This document shows, one piece after another, positions 10,263 to 22,700 of a stretch of DNA of 64,000 nucleotides. Numbering within the stretch: the stretch's first letter is position 1; every line of letters begins with the position of its first letter. Made by a program: the position numbers and the translations under genes. A model generated the notes under the pieces. The model made no database searches. It was not told the origin of the DNA and was given only the letters and a program-made list of their open reading frames with translations. This DNA comes from Epiperipatus broadwayi (lineage: Eukaryota; Onychophora; Udeonychophora; Euonychophora; Peripatidae): assembly GCA_028023455.1 (NCBI GenBank), contig JAQFVV010012395.1:5270001-5334000 (forward strand). Direction: 5' to 3'.

Positions 10263-12391
10263 ATAAAATTAAATAATAGAAATAGCCCAACATAATATAC
10301 TTCCAAATAAATATTAGGTTAATTAGCTCATAATACTGTAAATCCAATTTAAAATTAAAAACTAGGGATACACTTTTTCATTTCAAATTATGTGATTTGG
10401 AGCAATGGCAGATTCTGGAATTTAAGATCAATTACATCATACCCAGAATCTCTTGCTTTCGGTTGTTCATTAAGTAAGTCTTATTTTGGTCTCAGATGTT
10501 TTATTTTATTCTCAAATGATAAACTTTATTCTCTTTTAAATTTCACTTTTAATCTAAGAATAATGTTTTTTACTAAGTTTAGAACTAATCATAGAAAAAG
10601 CCTCTATAAATATTGAACCGGATGTTTTATAAGTTCCATCACAAAATTAAAACACATTTTATATTTTTATAAAGTTTTTAAAAGAAAACATTTCAATGTT
10701 TTATATGCTATAGTGCACATATGCAGCTATATTTTTAAATTCTCTAATTTTACTTTTTTAGTTTAAAAATAAGTTTCTTTTGACACTTTTTTAATCAAAT
10801 TGTAAAAACATTCTAATGTGAAAAGTTTTAATCTTTTGAGAAAGCATTTTAATTTTGAAAGTTTTAATTGCATTCCTGTTTTTTTTATTTTAATTGGAAT
10901 CTAATTTTAATTTATTTTTAAAAAAGCTGAGATTTAATTTTGCATTTACTTTTTTTATAATTAATTTTGTATAAGATAGGGGTCAGATTTTTAATTAAGA
11001 TTAAGTCTGAGCTAGAGATTTGCCCTGGGCAAAAACTTCTAAATAAAGATAACATGGGAGATAATAATGCACATAAATAGCCCTGGGATTTTGGACTGAT
11101 TATTATTCGATTCTGCGGGTTGAGTATTGATTCAGCTTTCAATATGCTAATAGTTGTACTGCTTTATTTTTCAAAAATTACCGTCCGCATCTACATACCA
11201 CCAGTGCTAAGATTACCTTTTGCTGTCTGCTTCTAAGAAATTCTGCTGAAATTGTATTACTGTCTTTCAATTGCTAAATAGTATCGTCTCTGCAGAATGC
11301 CAGAACTACACGTCATGAAGAATCTTATCTACAACATGCAGTGCTAAATCAACCTAAAAACACCCTGGATTGTTTCTTCAATATCATGTCTTAAAAGCCT
11401 GAACAAGAAGTGATCTCTAGGATTGCCTCCAGCCTCCCGAACATATAAATGGAAACCAAAATCTTTGTAGGAACTCTCAAGTGAAATAAACTGTGCGTGC
11501 TGCTGAAAGTCATCAGCCGGACCTAACATTATGCCTCAAGGTAACTCGTTTTCATTTCTAACTAGGGTATAAATCTCTTATTAAAGTCTCAGCTTAGTCT
11601 TAAAAGAAACTTCGCTTTACAATACGTTTGCACATTCAAATTAAATCTCTTTCAGCATTTATTATGTATTTTATTTGTAGTATGTGCTGGACTCTTAGTT
11701 TTAAGATTCCATATTTTTATTTATATTTATTTATCTGAGAGTATATTGCGAGTTTCTATTTGATATGCTTTGTATACTTTTCTCATTTATATTACTAACC
11801 CTTAATAAATGCTCTGGCAGATATTAATTTTCTTTTATCTCACCTAATGTTTTCATACTCTTGTATCCTCTCTGATAAATACGCCAGTAAAATCTAGGTC
11901 AAAACTTTCGTATTTTGTTTACCTAAGATTTATTTTTCTGCTTGAATTTAATAAACTTTAAAATTATTTAAAATTAGTTTAGCTGATGTTTGTCTCTGTT
12001 GTCTTTTCTCAATTGTTTGAACAATTATAAAGATCTCTTTCTCTCCCTGGGTCTAGCTGGTGGAATTCATCATCATCAACTCTTGATCACTGTAAATTAA
12101 ATTTTCTAAGTCGTTAGTGACCTAGTGGTGCCCTCGGTGATCAAAGGAAGATAGAAGTGACCGGTACAATATATAATATGATAATGCAATCATTCTTATG
12201 TTGATAGAAAATGAATATCATGATTTAAAATCATAGTTGTTGTTTTTTTTAAAGACAATATTCTGTTGTTCTAAAATTTCAAATTACTATAATCTTCTGT
12301 GTATTGCATTATTTTCTCCCTTTCAGGAGATGACCTAGTAAAAAGTAGTATATAATAATCACAACTTTGAGTGCATTTGTATATATATTTG
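10263..12391. other. AT-rich intergenic stretch with possible LTR-like signals
   Basis: No supported gene. A minus-strand 61-codon open frame at 11344-11529 (starting MLGPADDFQQ) lies in locally less AT-rich sequence, but I cannot assign it. A TATA-like TATAAATGG near 11443, an AATAAA near 11805 and TGGTGCCCTCGG near 12131 could be parts of a decayed LTR element; the boundaries were not found. Confidence 0.3.
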
Positions 12392-12960
12392 TTATGTATG
12401 AGTATAATTAAAATACACATACACACAAAATAATAATAATAAATATTGTAAATAGGGATTTAATATTTAAACTATGTATGTGTATAATTTATCGCATATA
12501 AATTCGTAAGTTATATATATATGTGAAGAATAAAAATACTTCGTTAATTTAAAATAATAATATACTTTAATAGCTGTGTTCAACATACAACGGCCAACTG
12601 CTTGTCTCGTTTATGTCGAATTAACGAAGGAACTTTGCAGATAAACAAGATGATTAATTAAAAAGCAATCGAACTGCAAAGGGTAATCAATCAAAGTAAA
12701 ACTTAAGCCAAAAGGTAAACTGGGAGGGATTGATCCCACCAGGACGGACAAGATTTGACCAATCAAATCCAGAAAATCAGGACTGAAAAAATGAGTGAAA
12801 GTGTAAAGCATTTGACACTTAAAACTGGGAGCTCTACCGATGCAGATGAACTGGGAAATGCGCTGAACGTCGCTTATTTAGCACGGTAGCCCCAGAGCGG
12901 ACAGCTGGCCTCCGAACATCCAAGAGTCAGCATAGGGACTATAAAGTAGGTCGCATAGAT

Positions 12961-15900
12961 CAGGCATGTCAAACTGGCGGCCCCAGGGCCGCATGCGGCC
13001 CTCGAAAGGATTTTTCATGGCCCTCGTCTAAGATGCTATGTAATAAAATGAAAACAGAACGATATGTTGCAAACAATAAATTAATTTTTTTTAAAAAGCT
13101 CTTATATTTAATTACATGAACTAAAATATATACAGTAATTGTTGTCTACATACATAGCTAATTTATAATTCTCGGTTACACGCATAGCTTATGCCTTTAT
13201 GATGATGAAGCATTTGAGATATGTGAATACCAAAGCTGGCAACGTTAATAATGTGCTGCTGTGCTTCCGAGAACATAAATACATTAGTCAGCTATTCGCG
13301 CCACCAACGTAGCAATCCTATCTGCAGATATTGTTTTTTTCTTTGAATTGTAACAAAAGGCAGTTGCGCTAGTTTCTTTATCCGGATTGGTGTGTTAAAA
13401 ATTTGCGGGTTGTTTCCTTTTATAACTCATTCAAAAAATATAAGTAAACTGCTATATCCAAGAGTTTATATCTTTCTGAAACTAGTCAGACAGCATAAGA
13501 AATAACGAGCATGCATTTTGTTATATAATATTTTAATTATAATCAAACATGAGAAACAATAATATTTTACATATAAGTTAGTAACGATTACATTTCAGTT
13601 TGGAAAACACTAAAAGTTCTACAATTTTACCAGTGTATGTTCGGCCTTGGGAAACTTTAGTGGCTTCGACCATTTCTAACCTACGGCCTTATGCACAGCT
13701 TTCTTCTTTGTCACATCTCTATCTTAATTGCTCCGTGCTGGGAAGTCAGGACTGAGAGAGAGAGAAAACGTAATCCGCACCTTTTATAGCTACCTCCATT
13801 TATCGAGCATAATTCCAGAAGCGAGAATCGATAGCAGCGCTCTCTTTACATTTGAATACTAGAGTAGCGTTAAATTTTTACGAAGCGTATTTTGCATAAA
13901 CGTAGTTGCAATTTTTTAAATTTTAAAAATTTAAATCTAAAGCTCTATTTTTATTACAGAAAATGCCACTTCCAACGCTAAATAAAAAACGAAAGATTGA
14001 TGACGAGGGAAGAAAATTTCAAGAAAGGTGGGAACTGAATTATTTTTGTGTGGAAGTGAACAATAAGATTACGTGCTTAATTTGCAAAGAAACTATTAGT
14101 GTTGCTAAAGAATACAATATTAAGCGACATTATAGCACTAATCACGAAAAACAATTTTCGTGTTTTGAAGCTAAAATAAGAGAAAAAAAATTAAAAACAA
14201 TGAATTCATTAAGTAGCCAGCAAGGAGTGCTTACAAAATTTATAAAAAGTAATGAATCAGTAACAAGAGCTAGTTATGAAATAAGCTATTTATTAGCAAA
14301 ACATTCAAAAGCATTCACCGATGGTTCTTTAATCAAGGAATGTATAATAAAAGCTGCCGAATTTGTCTGTCCAGAAAAAGTACAAGCGTTTCGAGACATC
14401 TCATTATCAAGAAATACGGTGGCAGATAGAATTACTGAAATGGCAGATGACATCACTTCGCAATTACAGAAAATATCTACCAAAATCCAGTTCTTTTCAA
14501 TTGCTATTGATGAAAGTACGGATATAAGAGATGTTGCACAAGTTGCTGTTTTTTTTCGTGGTTGCGATAATAACATGAGGATCACCGAAGAATTGTTGGA
14601 ATTCATCCCTCTTCACGGAACAACAACTGGTGAAGATATTTTTGATGCCGTATGGAGCATTTTAGAAAAACTTAACTTGCCTGTTGACAAGCTTGTTTCT
14701 GTTACAACTGATGGTGCTAAATCGATGACAGGTGAAACTAAAGGTTTTGCGTCACGACTAGCAAGGAAATTACAAGACGAATATCCAAATAAACCGAAAA
14801 TCAAAGCTTTTCATTGCCTCATTCACCAACAAGTTCTCTGTTTAAAATTATTAAAAATGGATCAAGTACTTAAAACAGTTACAAAGATAGTCAACTTTAT
14901 TCGATCAAGAGCACTTAACCATCGCCAATTTACTTCGTTCCTTAAAGATTTAGAATCCGAATTCGAAGATCTTCCTTATTACACAGAAGTTCGTTGGTTG
15001 TCCTGCCACAATGTCTTAAAGAGCTTCTATCTGATTTTGGAGGAAATAATATTATTTTTTGAAATGAAAGATGAAAACAACGAAAATATATCAATTATAA
15101 AAGATCCATTGTGGGTACAAGATCTAGCATTTTTAATAGATATTACAGGCCATCTGAATAATCTTAATATTACATTGCAAGGCAAAGATCAATTGATAAC
15201 GAATATGTATGATGCAGTTGCAAGCTTTGTACAAAAACTGAATTTGTTTAAAAATCATTTGCAAAAGAACGTTTTGACATATTTTCCTACATGTGAGCAG
15301 TTAAAAGCACAAAATCGAAGTTGCTCGTTTTCACATCACTCTGCAAAAATTGAAAAAATAAAAGACGAATTCGATAAACGTTTTGATGATTTCAAGGAGT
15401 TCGAAGAAATTTTTTCTCTTTTCACGGGACCATTTGCCTTTGAAGTCGAAAAAGCTCCAACTTCGATACAACTGGAATTAATTGATTTCCAGAATGATTC
15501 GATTTTAAAAACCAAATATCGAGAAGTAGGAACTCCGAAAATTTATTCCTATTTAGGTGAAAGATACCCGGAAATTAAAAAATTTGCTGCACAAATTTTA
15601 AGCTTTTTGGAAGTACATACTTATGTGAGAAATTATTTTCATGCATGAAATTAAATAAAACAGCTTACAGATCAAGATTAACTGATAAACATCTATCTGC
15701 CATAATGAAAATTGCTTGTTCTCAGTCTTTGAATCCAGATATTGAAAAACTAGTAAGAGGAAAACGCTGGCAAGTTTCCAGTAAAAACAATAAATTGTAG
15801 TTTTATAAATATGTAATCAGATAAAAATAAATGTTTAAATAAAAGCAATACTATATCAATTGTATATTATTGAAGTGAATTCACTAAACTACATAATATG

Positions 15901-16035
15901 CTTTAATTACCCTATCTATATTCCTGCATTTTCACTTTCAAAATACAATTTTAAGAAAATTTGTGTGATGTGGCCCGCGAGAATCTTACCAGTAGCATAA
16001 AGTGGCCCATTGTTTGAATGAGTTTGACATGCCTG
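12961..16035 (+). mobile_element. hAT DNA transposon with perfect 8-bp target duplication
   Basis: The termini are a 15-bp perfect inverted repeat, CAGGCATGTCAAACT. The flanking octamer GCATAGAT is identical at 12953-12960 and 16036-16043. The element is 3075 bp and carries one transposase gene on the plus strand. Subterminal sequence contains several GGCCC words. An intact duplication, intact ends and a nearly complete gene point to a fairly recent insertion. The hAT assignment rests on the 8-bp duplication and the protein. Confidence 0.93.
13963..15800 (+). CDS. hAT transposase (BED finger, GTF2IRD2/ZBED5-like), frameshifted near the C terminus
   Basis: The protein would catalyse excision and integration of the surrounding hAT element in the nucleus. 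The frame from ATG 13963 runs 561 codons to 15648. Residues 38-61 form a BED-type zinc finger (C38, C41, H56, H61). The catalytic core includes SIAIDEST (Asp 183), TTDGAKSMTG (Asp 250), the CLIHQQVLC block near 284-292 and EVRWLSCHN near 342-350. The C-terminal dimerisation block appears in the next frame: past about 15605 it reads GSTYLCEKLFSCMKLNKT and continues to a stop at 15798-15800. The break falls in a run of five T, so a single-base change in that run is the simplest cause. Without the dimerisation helix the copy is probably inactive. There are no introns. Similar domesticated genes exist in animals, but the intact termini show that this is the transposon itself. Confidence 0.92.
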
Positions 16036-16542
16036 GCATAGATCATTATTATTTTTGTATACCTTCAGGTTTGTTAATATAAATAGATTATGATTGTTTT
16101 ATTGTATTACTGTAAATATATATATATTAGTAAATAATAATAGTAAATAGGGATTTAATATTTAAACATATGTATGTGTATAATTTATCGCATATACATA
16201 CGTTTAAATATTAAATCCCTATTTACTATTATTATTTTGTGTGTATGTGTATTTTAATTATACACATACATAACAATATTAATAAAATATAATTAATAAA
16301 TACAATGTCAAACTATTTTTATTTACATTTTCTTTTTAATAATTACTGTTTCTTAAAAATAATAATACTTATTTTTTTTTGTTATTTCAGGGAAATGTAT
16401 CATTTACATGGTTAACATGAAATGTTTCTTGTGGATAGGATCCTTCATTCATTTTAAAAAATTTGATGTAAATTTGCACATACTGTAATATAAATTTTTT
16501 ACATATATATATATTTGAATAATAAACTTTCTATAAAAAACA

Positions 16543-16548
16543 TTTATT
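16543..16548 (-). terminator. Possible polyadenylation signal of the ECI2-like gene
   Basis: AATAAA on the minus strand, 34 bases beyond the stop codon. It is the first canonical signal after the stop, but such hexamers are common in AT-rich DNA. Confidence 0.4.
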
Positions 16549-16579
16549 TTTCATTTAGCTTAAATTTTTTAATATGCAT

Positions 16580-16735
16580 TCATAAACTTGATTTCCTTTG
16601 AAAAAATTTAATAATGGCATTCTTGCAATCATCTCCTTGCCACATCTCAACCAGCTTCTCGCACTCTGCTGCATTGACTTGGTGAAGAGTTGATTTTATG
16701 ATCGATCGGAGTAATTTCTTCGATTCACACAAAGT
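16580..16735 (-). CDS. ECI2: ECI2-like last exon
   Basis: 156 bp, acceptor TATAG, 51 codons then TGA. It encodes [26 protein letters not shown] and [12 protein letters not shown], matching the family's C-terminal helices. The final SSL departs from the usual SKL-type peroxisome signal. Confidence 0.92.
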   Translation of the reverse strand, partial: TLCESKKLLRSIIKSTLHQVNAAECEKLVEMWQGDDCKNAIIKFFQRKSSL

Positions 16736-19700
16736 CTATATAAAAAAATTATAATAATAATATAGGAATCACATGACCACCACTTCTTATGCTTGTGTAT
16801 AACTGTTGTTAAAACAGGCAAAACTCACTATATGTATTGCCACACACAGCAAGGCTCCTCACTGACGAAGGCCACAAGCCAGAAATTAGTCTGGGGATAT
16901 TGGATGAGTAGGCACTAGATGGGGATTTTATGCACAAGCCTTCTGGCATCCATTGATTACTCTAGCTTGCTGTGTGTGGCAATACGTATAGTGAGTTTTG
17001 CCTGTTTTAATAATATAGGTACTAACTTTCTATTATAGTTAACTACATATTAGATTTACCACAATTGTGTTTTACTTCCGAATATACCATATTTATTTAA
17101 TTGTTCTCTTTACATATATATAAGGTATTTATCTCACAATATTATTCTTTATAATATTTGTTCCAAATTTTCATTTTGTATCATCATTAATATTTATTTG
17201 TTTATTTTTATTTAATTAAGTTAACTTGAAAAAAATAGACAAAAAATACAAACTTAATTTGACAAAGTATTCATGACTTTTGATCTATAATAAATGATTA
17301 CAGTAATACTTTTTTTTTTTTTTTTTGCGAAATGCTGAATTTTAAATGACCTCGATTCTATAAGTAGCAATGAAGACGGGATGGGGGTGCTTATTAAAAT
17401 TATTGAAACGTGTCAGTAACCTAATTTTTTTTAAAGATTTTGTTTCTCTAATAGAAATAAATTAAAATTATAAACAGTAGAAGAATAACAAAGCATTAAC
17501 ATTTTATCCCTTTTTTTAAAAAAAAAAAAAAAGTTGTTTTTTAATATAAAAACAAATTTGTATTAATAAAAACTACTGATTAATAACATTCAAGTGCAAA
17601 GCCTATTCACTTCAAACATGACGTCATTTAAATCAATTAGATACTGCTTTCGGTTAAAAACTTGCTTTTTGGATTAACTAATGATATAGGGAATACAAAA
17701 TCTATTAGAATTCTACTGTATTGCTATAAAAAAAAAAAAACTTTATTTGCATCCTGCCACTGGGGAGTAGTATATGTGAAAATTTAGTCTTTATTATTTA
17801 AAAAAAGAATTTTAAACTTTTTTGTACATCTGTAAATAGACTTTTTTATAGATTAAAAGCTATAAGGGAAAGTAATACAAAAGCTATATTTCCAAAGACT
17901 GGGCATATCAGTCAAAGTGATAAGTGCTTTAAGTGTTAAAACTAGGAATAAATCAGAAGTGAAAAAAAGTTTCAATATTGTAGGAGTATCCAGAATAAAA
18001 GAACTTTGTAAGTGATATTCTCCTATAAATAACATGGTTGGGTCATAATGTGAAAGCAGCCCCAAGAAACCTGGAGTTATTTAAGTGTATGTTGCAAGAA
18101 ATTGATTAAAAAAATAAGTTGAAATGCCATTGTAGAACAGAAAAAAGATGATGAACTTTTATTAGTTAGTGATTTGAAATGATAGTACAAATATATTTAA
18201 TGAAAATAACATGGTAATAATGAAATAGTGTTATGAGGACATCCTACAATTGATGCAGATACGGATCACAACTTGGTAAGAATAGAACAAGCTATTTTTT
18301 ATGAAAATAAAAAAAAAACTGAACTAAGAAGAAAAAAAAAAACATGTTTGTTGGATAATAAAATAAGTATAGACCAAACCAAAGATACATTTAAACACTG
18401 TAGTAGTAAAAATAATTTATAAAAGATGTAAAAAAGGAGATGCGGGAAATATAATTTTGAATATACACAGGAATCTTATCAGTGAAATGAAATGTGAAAG
18501 TGGTAATAGTATGATTACAATGGAAATAAGAGGTAAAAACAATAAATGAGATGAAGTTTAGCAAAGATTGTAGGTGGAGAAAATTTGTCTAAAAAACAAT
18601 GAAAATAAGTGGAAATAGGGCAAAAAGCTAATGAAATATCACATGGTCACCAGCTTATATAATACTCTTCAATAGCAATTTTTATTTTTTCCATTGGTTC
18701 TGCCCGAGTAGTCAATAGATGCCAAATAGTGATGCTTATTAAATCCCTATCAAATATTGTTCTATCCACATCCCCAGATTAATTTCAGACATATTGTCTT
18801 TGTCAATGATGAGTTTCAAATCTGGATCTAAGTTTTTTGAATCTAATGCACATTTCTTCTGGTGGCCAACTTTTCTCCCTTATTTTACTATCAAATTTCC
18901 ATCTTGAATTCAAGCTGCCCTAAATGCAGATTAAAAATTTCTCATAGATGAACATTATATATAAGATAGGACTTAATACAATCTGCGAACTTGATTATTT
19001 AAGTTTACACTAGATGACAGAACTTGAATACAAATAGAATTTGCTATTGAAATAATTTAAAAATTGGTTAATGTACAGAATTAAATGTAAAAATTTAATA
19101 CTTCTATAATATAGATTAAGGGATCAGGTGTGCTTTAGTGTTGAGATAGTATGGATAAGAAATGATAAGCTAGCATGACTAAATTGAAGAATTGTACAAG
19201 TGGTTTATCATTGCCGCCTTTTAATACTAAGAAAGGCAATCAAATATAAATGAAAACATAATTCTCTTTTATTTACACTTGGGAGTTAAAGAATGTGCAT
19301 TTGCTTACATATTTAAAGATGCAACTTGCGTTAGATACTTTCTGCCACCTTATCAATCATCATCAATACCAGAACAAAAAATAGTTAACATAAATCTTAT
19401 AATGGTAGCTATCATGTGAAGCCTTTATCTGTATTCTTTCAAAGAAAGAGATGAAATGAATGCACTATGGAAAACACGATTTAAAAATATATATATACAC
19501 ATTTTCATTAGCAGCCACTCACAAAAACAAAAAAAAATCAAATATTAAAGATAAGCTTTGCAAAGATTAAACAAATCAATCCTTGACACATAGTAATTTC
19601 ACATGATATTTTGCTCCAATTACTTTAAATTTCTTCAGTAAACTTCATTTTTTATAATTCAAAATTACTAAATTTGTTGTATTCTATTCTCAACTATATT

Positions 19701-22700
19701 CTTTCTAATGAGAGCAATTAATATTACATTTGATTAGAATGTCTTTCGATATATAACAAATGCTATCTGCCTTCTTATAAAAATCATACTCTAATTCATC
19801 CTAAAATATTTTTAAGGATGTCTTTTACAATTTATTATCTTCACATGTTCAATCCAGTGAAGATGTAACTTCACAATAATAGACCATGTAGTATTTAACA
19901 ATTTGAAGAACATACCAATTGCCAACTTTTGATCTTTTCAAATTTTAGAATCTTATAGAGTATCTTTAAATTTTTTTCTAATGCCTTTGTGTTATATCAA
20001 TAGAGGTCTCATTTCCATTCTATGAATTTAGAAGTAGTAGCACGAACTAATTAAATTATGGTAGTTATATCATGATGATGTATTCAATCATAAAACTTGT
20101 TAAATGCAGCAACACTTTGGGATCTGTGACACCAAAGCGTAACTTTGTATTTAAAACAACTATCAAGATTTATATCCTTAAAGTGATGACCATCCAGGAA
20201 AAAAGGTGTTGAACATCATCTTCCATCATTTGCTGATAATGGATTTGAGTTTTAAATCTTTATAGGCTGCATTAAGAAATTCTGTAGATAATCTTGTGAA
20301 CTGATAAAAGCACAATCATCACACATTATAAATCTGTAACCCGATAAAAGATCTGGTTTTACTTTTAGTCAGATCAAATTAAAAAATCACTGCTGAACCT
20401 GTAATACATTTTGATACCTGCTTCATGAAATCACCTATACACAATTCCAAAAACTACTGCCACAAAAATAGAAAACATAGCAGCAAGTACAACTTCCTGT
20501 TTAATACATTTTCATTTTGAATGCCTGCCTCAAATTTTCCCTTGTAGCAATAACAATTCATTCCTTTACTTTTAAAACATTTATTTTACTATATACTACA
20601 AAATTATCTAGAAATTATATATTATCATTTAAAATGTTACATTAAATAAGGCGTTAAGTTATTTTGTTCCTTGATCTTTTTTTTTTTTTTTTCATGTCTC
20701 GTGAGTATTTTATTTTATTAGAAAACAATTCTATTAATAATGATTGTGTAATAGTGAGCTTATCTTTCACTTAGATCATAAAGGATTCCATATGTTAAAA
20801 ATTCCCTGTGCCCACATTTTAATTCTTATTTTTTTTGGTATATATTTAAGGTTTCTAAAAAATTGTTTATTCCAGAACAGATTAAAACATTTGTTTTAAA
20901 AGATTGCTTTGCATCTCCTTAGCCATAAAAATCTTAGCAGTGATAATGTAGTTTTTATTGCTTTTTTTTGTCACCAATCGTGAAGCTTGATAGCCAACCT
21001 TGCTTAGTTAGCTTTTGCAGTATTGGGGTTGATCAGTTACTGAAGAAAGGACAATAATCACTGATGAATAAGAAAGTTTTTTCTTCTACTCCATATAACT
21101 TACTCAGTATCAAAAGACCAACTATGAAATTTGTTGAAAAAAACTGTAGTTTGGAAACGATCAAAAATAAATTTAATGCCAGTATGTAGAAGCTGTATAA
21201 TAGGAATAAACTTTGTTAGGCAACCACCTAAATTTCAAATAATCCTACAGAGTTTGATTAATTGAATCATATGTCTTGAAAAATCAATAAAAGCATTATA
21301 TAAGTCATATCTTTGTTCTTGATAGATTTCTTGCATTTTCCTGTCAACAAAAACCATGTTTATAATGTTTCTCAAGCCTTTAAAACCACACTGTTTCTGG
21401 TAATTGTTCATTTAAGCAATTTACTAAACACAATCCTTGTTAGCAACATTAATTTCTAAAAAGACATTTCACCACTACATTTTAAAATTTTTCTATCGGG
21501 GCCTATGGATTTTCCATTTTTTGAGATTACAAATAGCTGTATTAATTTTATTAAACTAAACCTGGATATCTTTGTCCAAATCTAAATAAGTAGATAGGAT
21601 GGTTATATGTTTAAAATACAATGCCTCATTTCTCGCATTAATATTTAAAAGATGATTAAAATATTCCCTCTATCTGTTTAATATATCACTATCATCATCT
21701 AAAAGTGAGTTTTCCTGAAGGTTTGTGATGCCAGTGTTTTAGTTGTATTTATTGTTTGGACAATTTCCATCATCTAATATGAGTATTGAATGTCTTTAGA
21801 AAAATTTAACTTAATTTAAATATTCCAAATACATTCAATCAGACAGGTAATGTGGTATTACTAACAATTGAATGTGTTTGGATTATTTGAATAAAGTTAA
21901 ATTTTTCTAAAGACATTCAATACTCATTAGATGATGGAAAAAGTCCAAACAATAAATACAATCCTATAAAAGAGTTTCAATCATAGATTTAATAGGATTG
22001 TGATATTTTTTACATCCATATGTTACTTTCAAAACAATATCGATCTTCTTTGCAGTTTGATTTATCAATTATTTTTACGCTTTCTTGTCAATTGTTGAAC
22101 TTCTGACTTTATATCTCTATAATGTTTATAAAGCTTTAAACTAAATTTATAATTCTATCAAATAGAAAAGGATACATTTCATTTTAACTAATGTCTCAGA
22201 TTATTATCAAAGAATCAAGATTCAAATTTCTTAGTGAATTCAAGAATAGATTTACTTACAATCACAACAAACTTCTTAAGAAAGTTCGATATGTCAATCT
22301 TGAAAATCCATATTGGCATTTTTAGTATTTAATCACTTTAAATTTAGTATGGATAATATCTGCTTTTAAAAAATGAATTTCAAATTTGATTGGAATAACA
22401 TCTATTTTAATACAACTATTATTTTAATCATGGAATAAATTAATCCAGAATTTATCTAATATTGTACATATAAATACTCTGGTAATATGAATTTTTTTTG
22501 TTTTCTGATTCCTAACTACACTACAATCTACTAGATGTTATTCTTGTGAGTATGGATGTATGCATATATTATGCAAATATTCAAGACCATTTGCATTTCA
22601 GCCAAAATTCATTGTTCCTTCTGATATGTGCATTAAAGTTTCCAAGAAGAAAAATTTCATCTTTAAATGGTATTAATATATTAGCATTATCCAGCAACAA

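Larger units (their letters stand above)
12392..16276. repeat. Older foldback repeat split by the hAT transposon
   Basis: An inverted repeat of about 80 bp occurs at 12392-12475 and 16195-16276 (shared words GTATAATTAAAATACACA and AAATAGGGATTTAATATT). A direct copy of the inner part lies at about 16141-16194. With the hAT removed the unit is about 0.8 kb. The part at 12590-12960 plus 16044-16080 resembles 48150-48450: CAGCTGGCCTCCGAA, GGGACTATAAAG and CATTATTATTTTTGTAT have counterparts there, so this belongs to an interspersed family. Confidence 0.55.

Noticed and set aside
12040-12170. LTR primer-binding site (TGGTGCCCTCGG)
   Set aside because: Neither LTR end nor a matching second LTR could be located, so the match alone is not enough.
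14286-14804. Minus-strand open frames inside the transposase gene
   Set aside because: They are shadows of the plus-strand hAT coding sequence.
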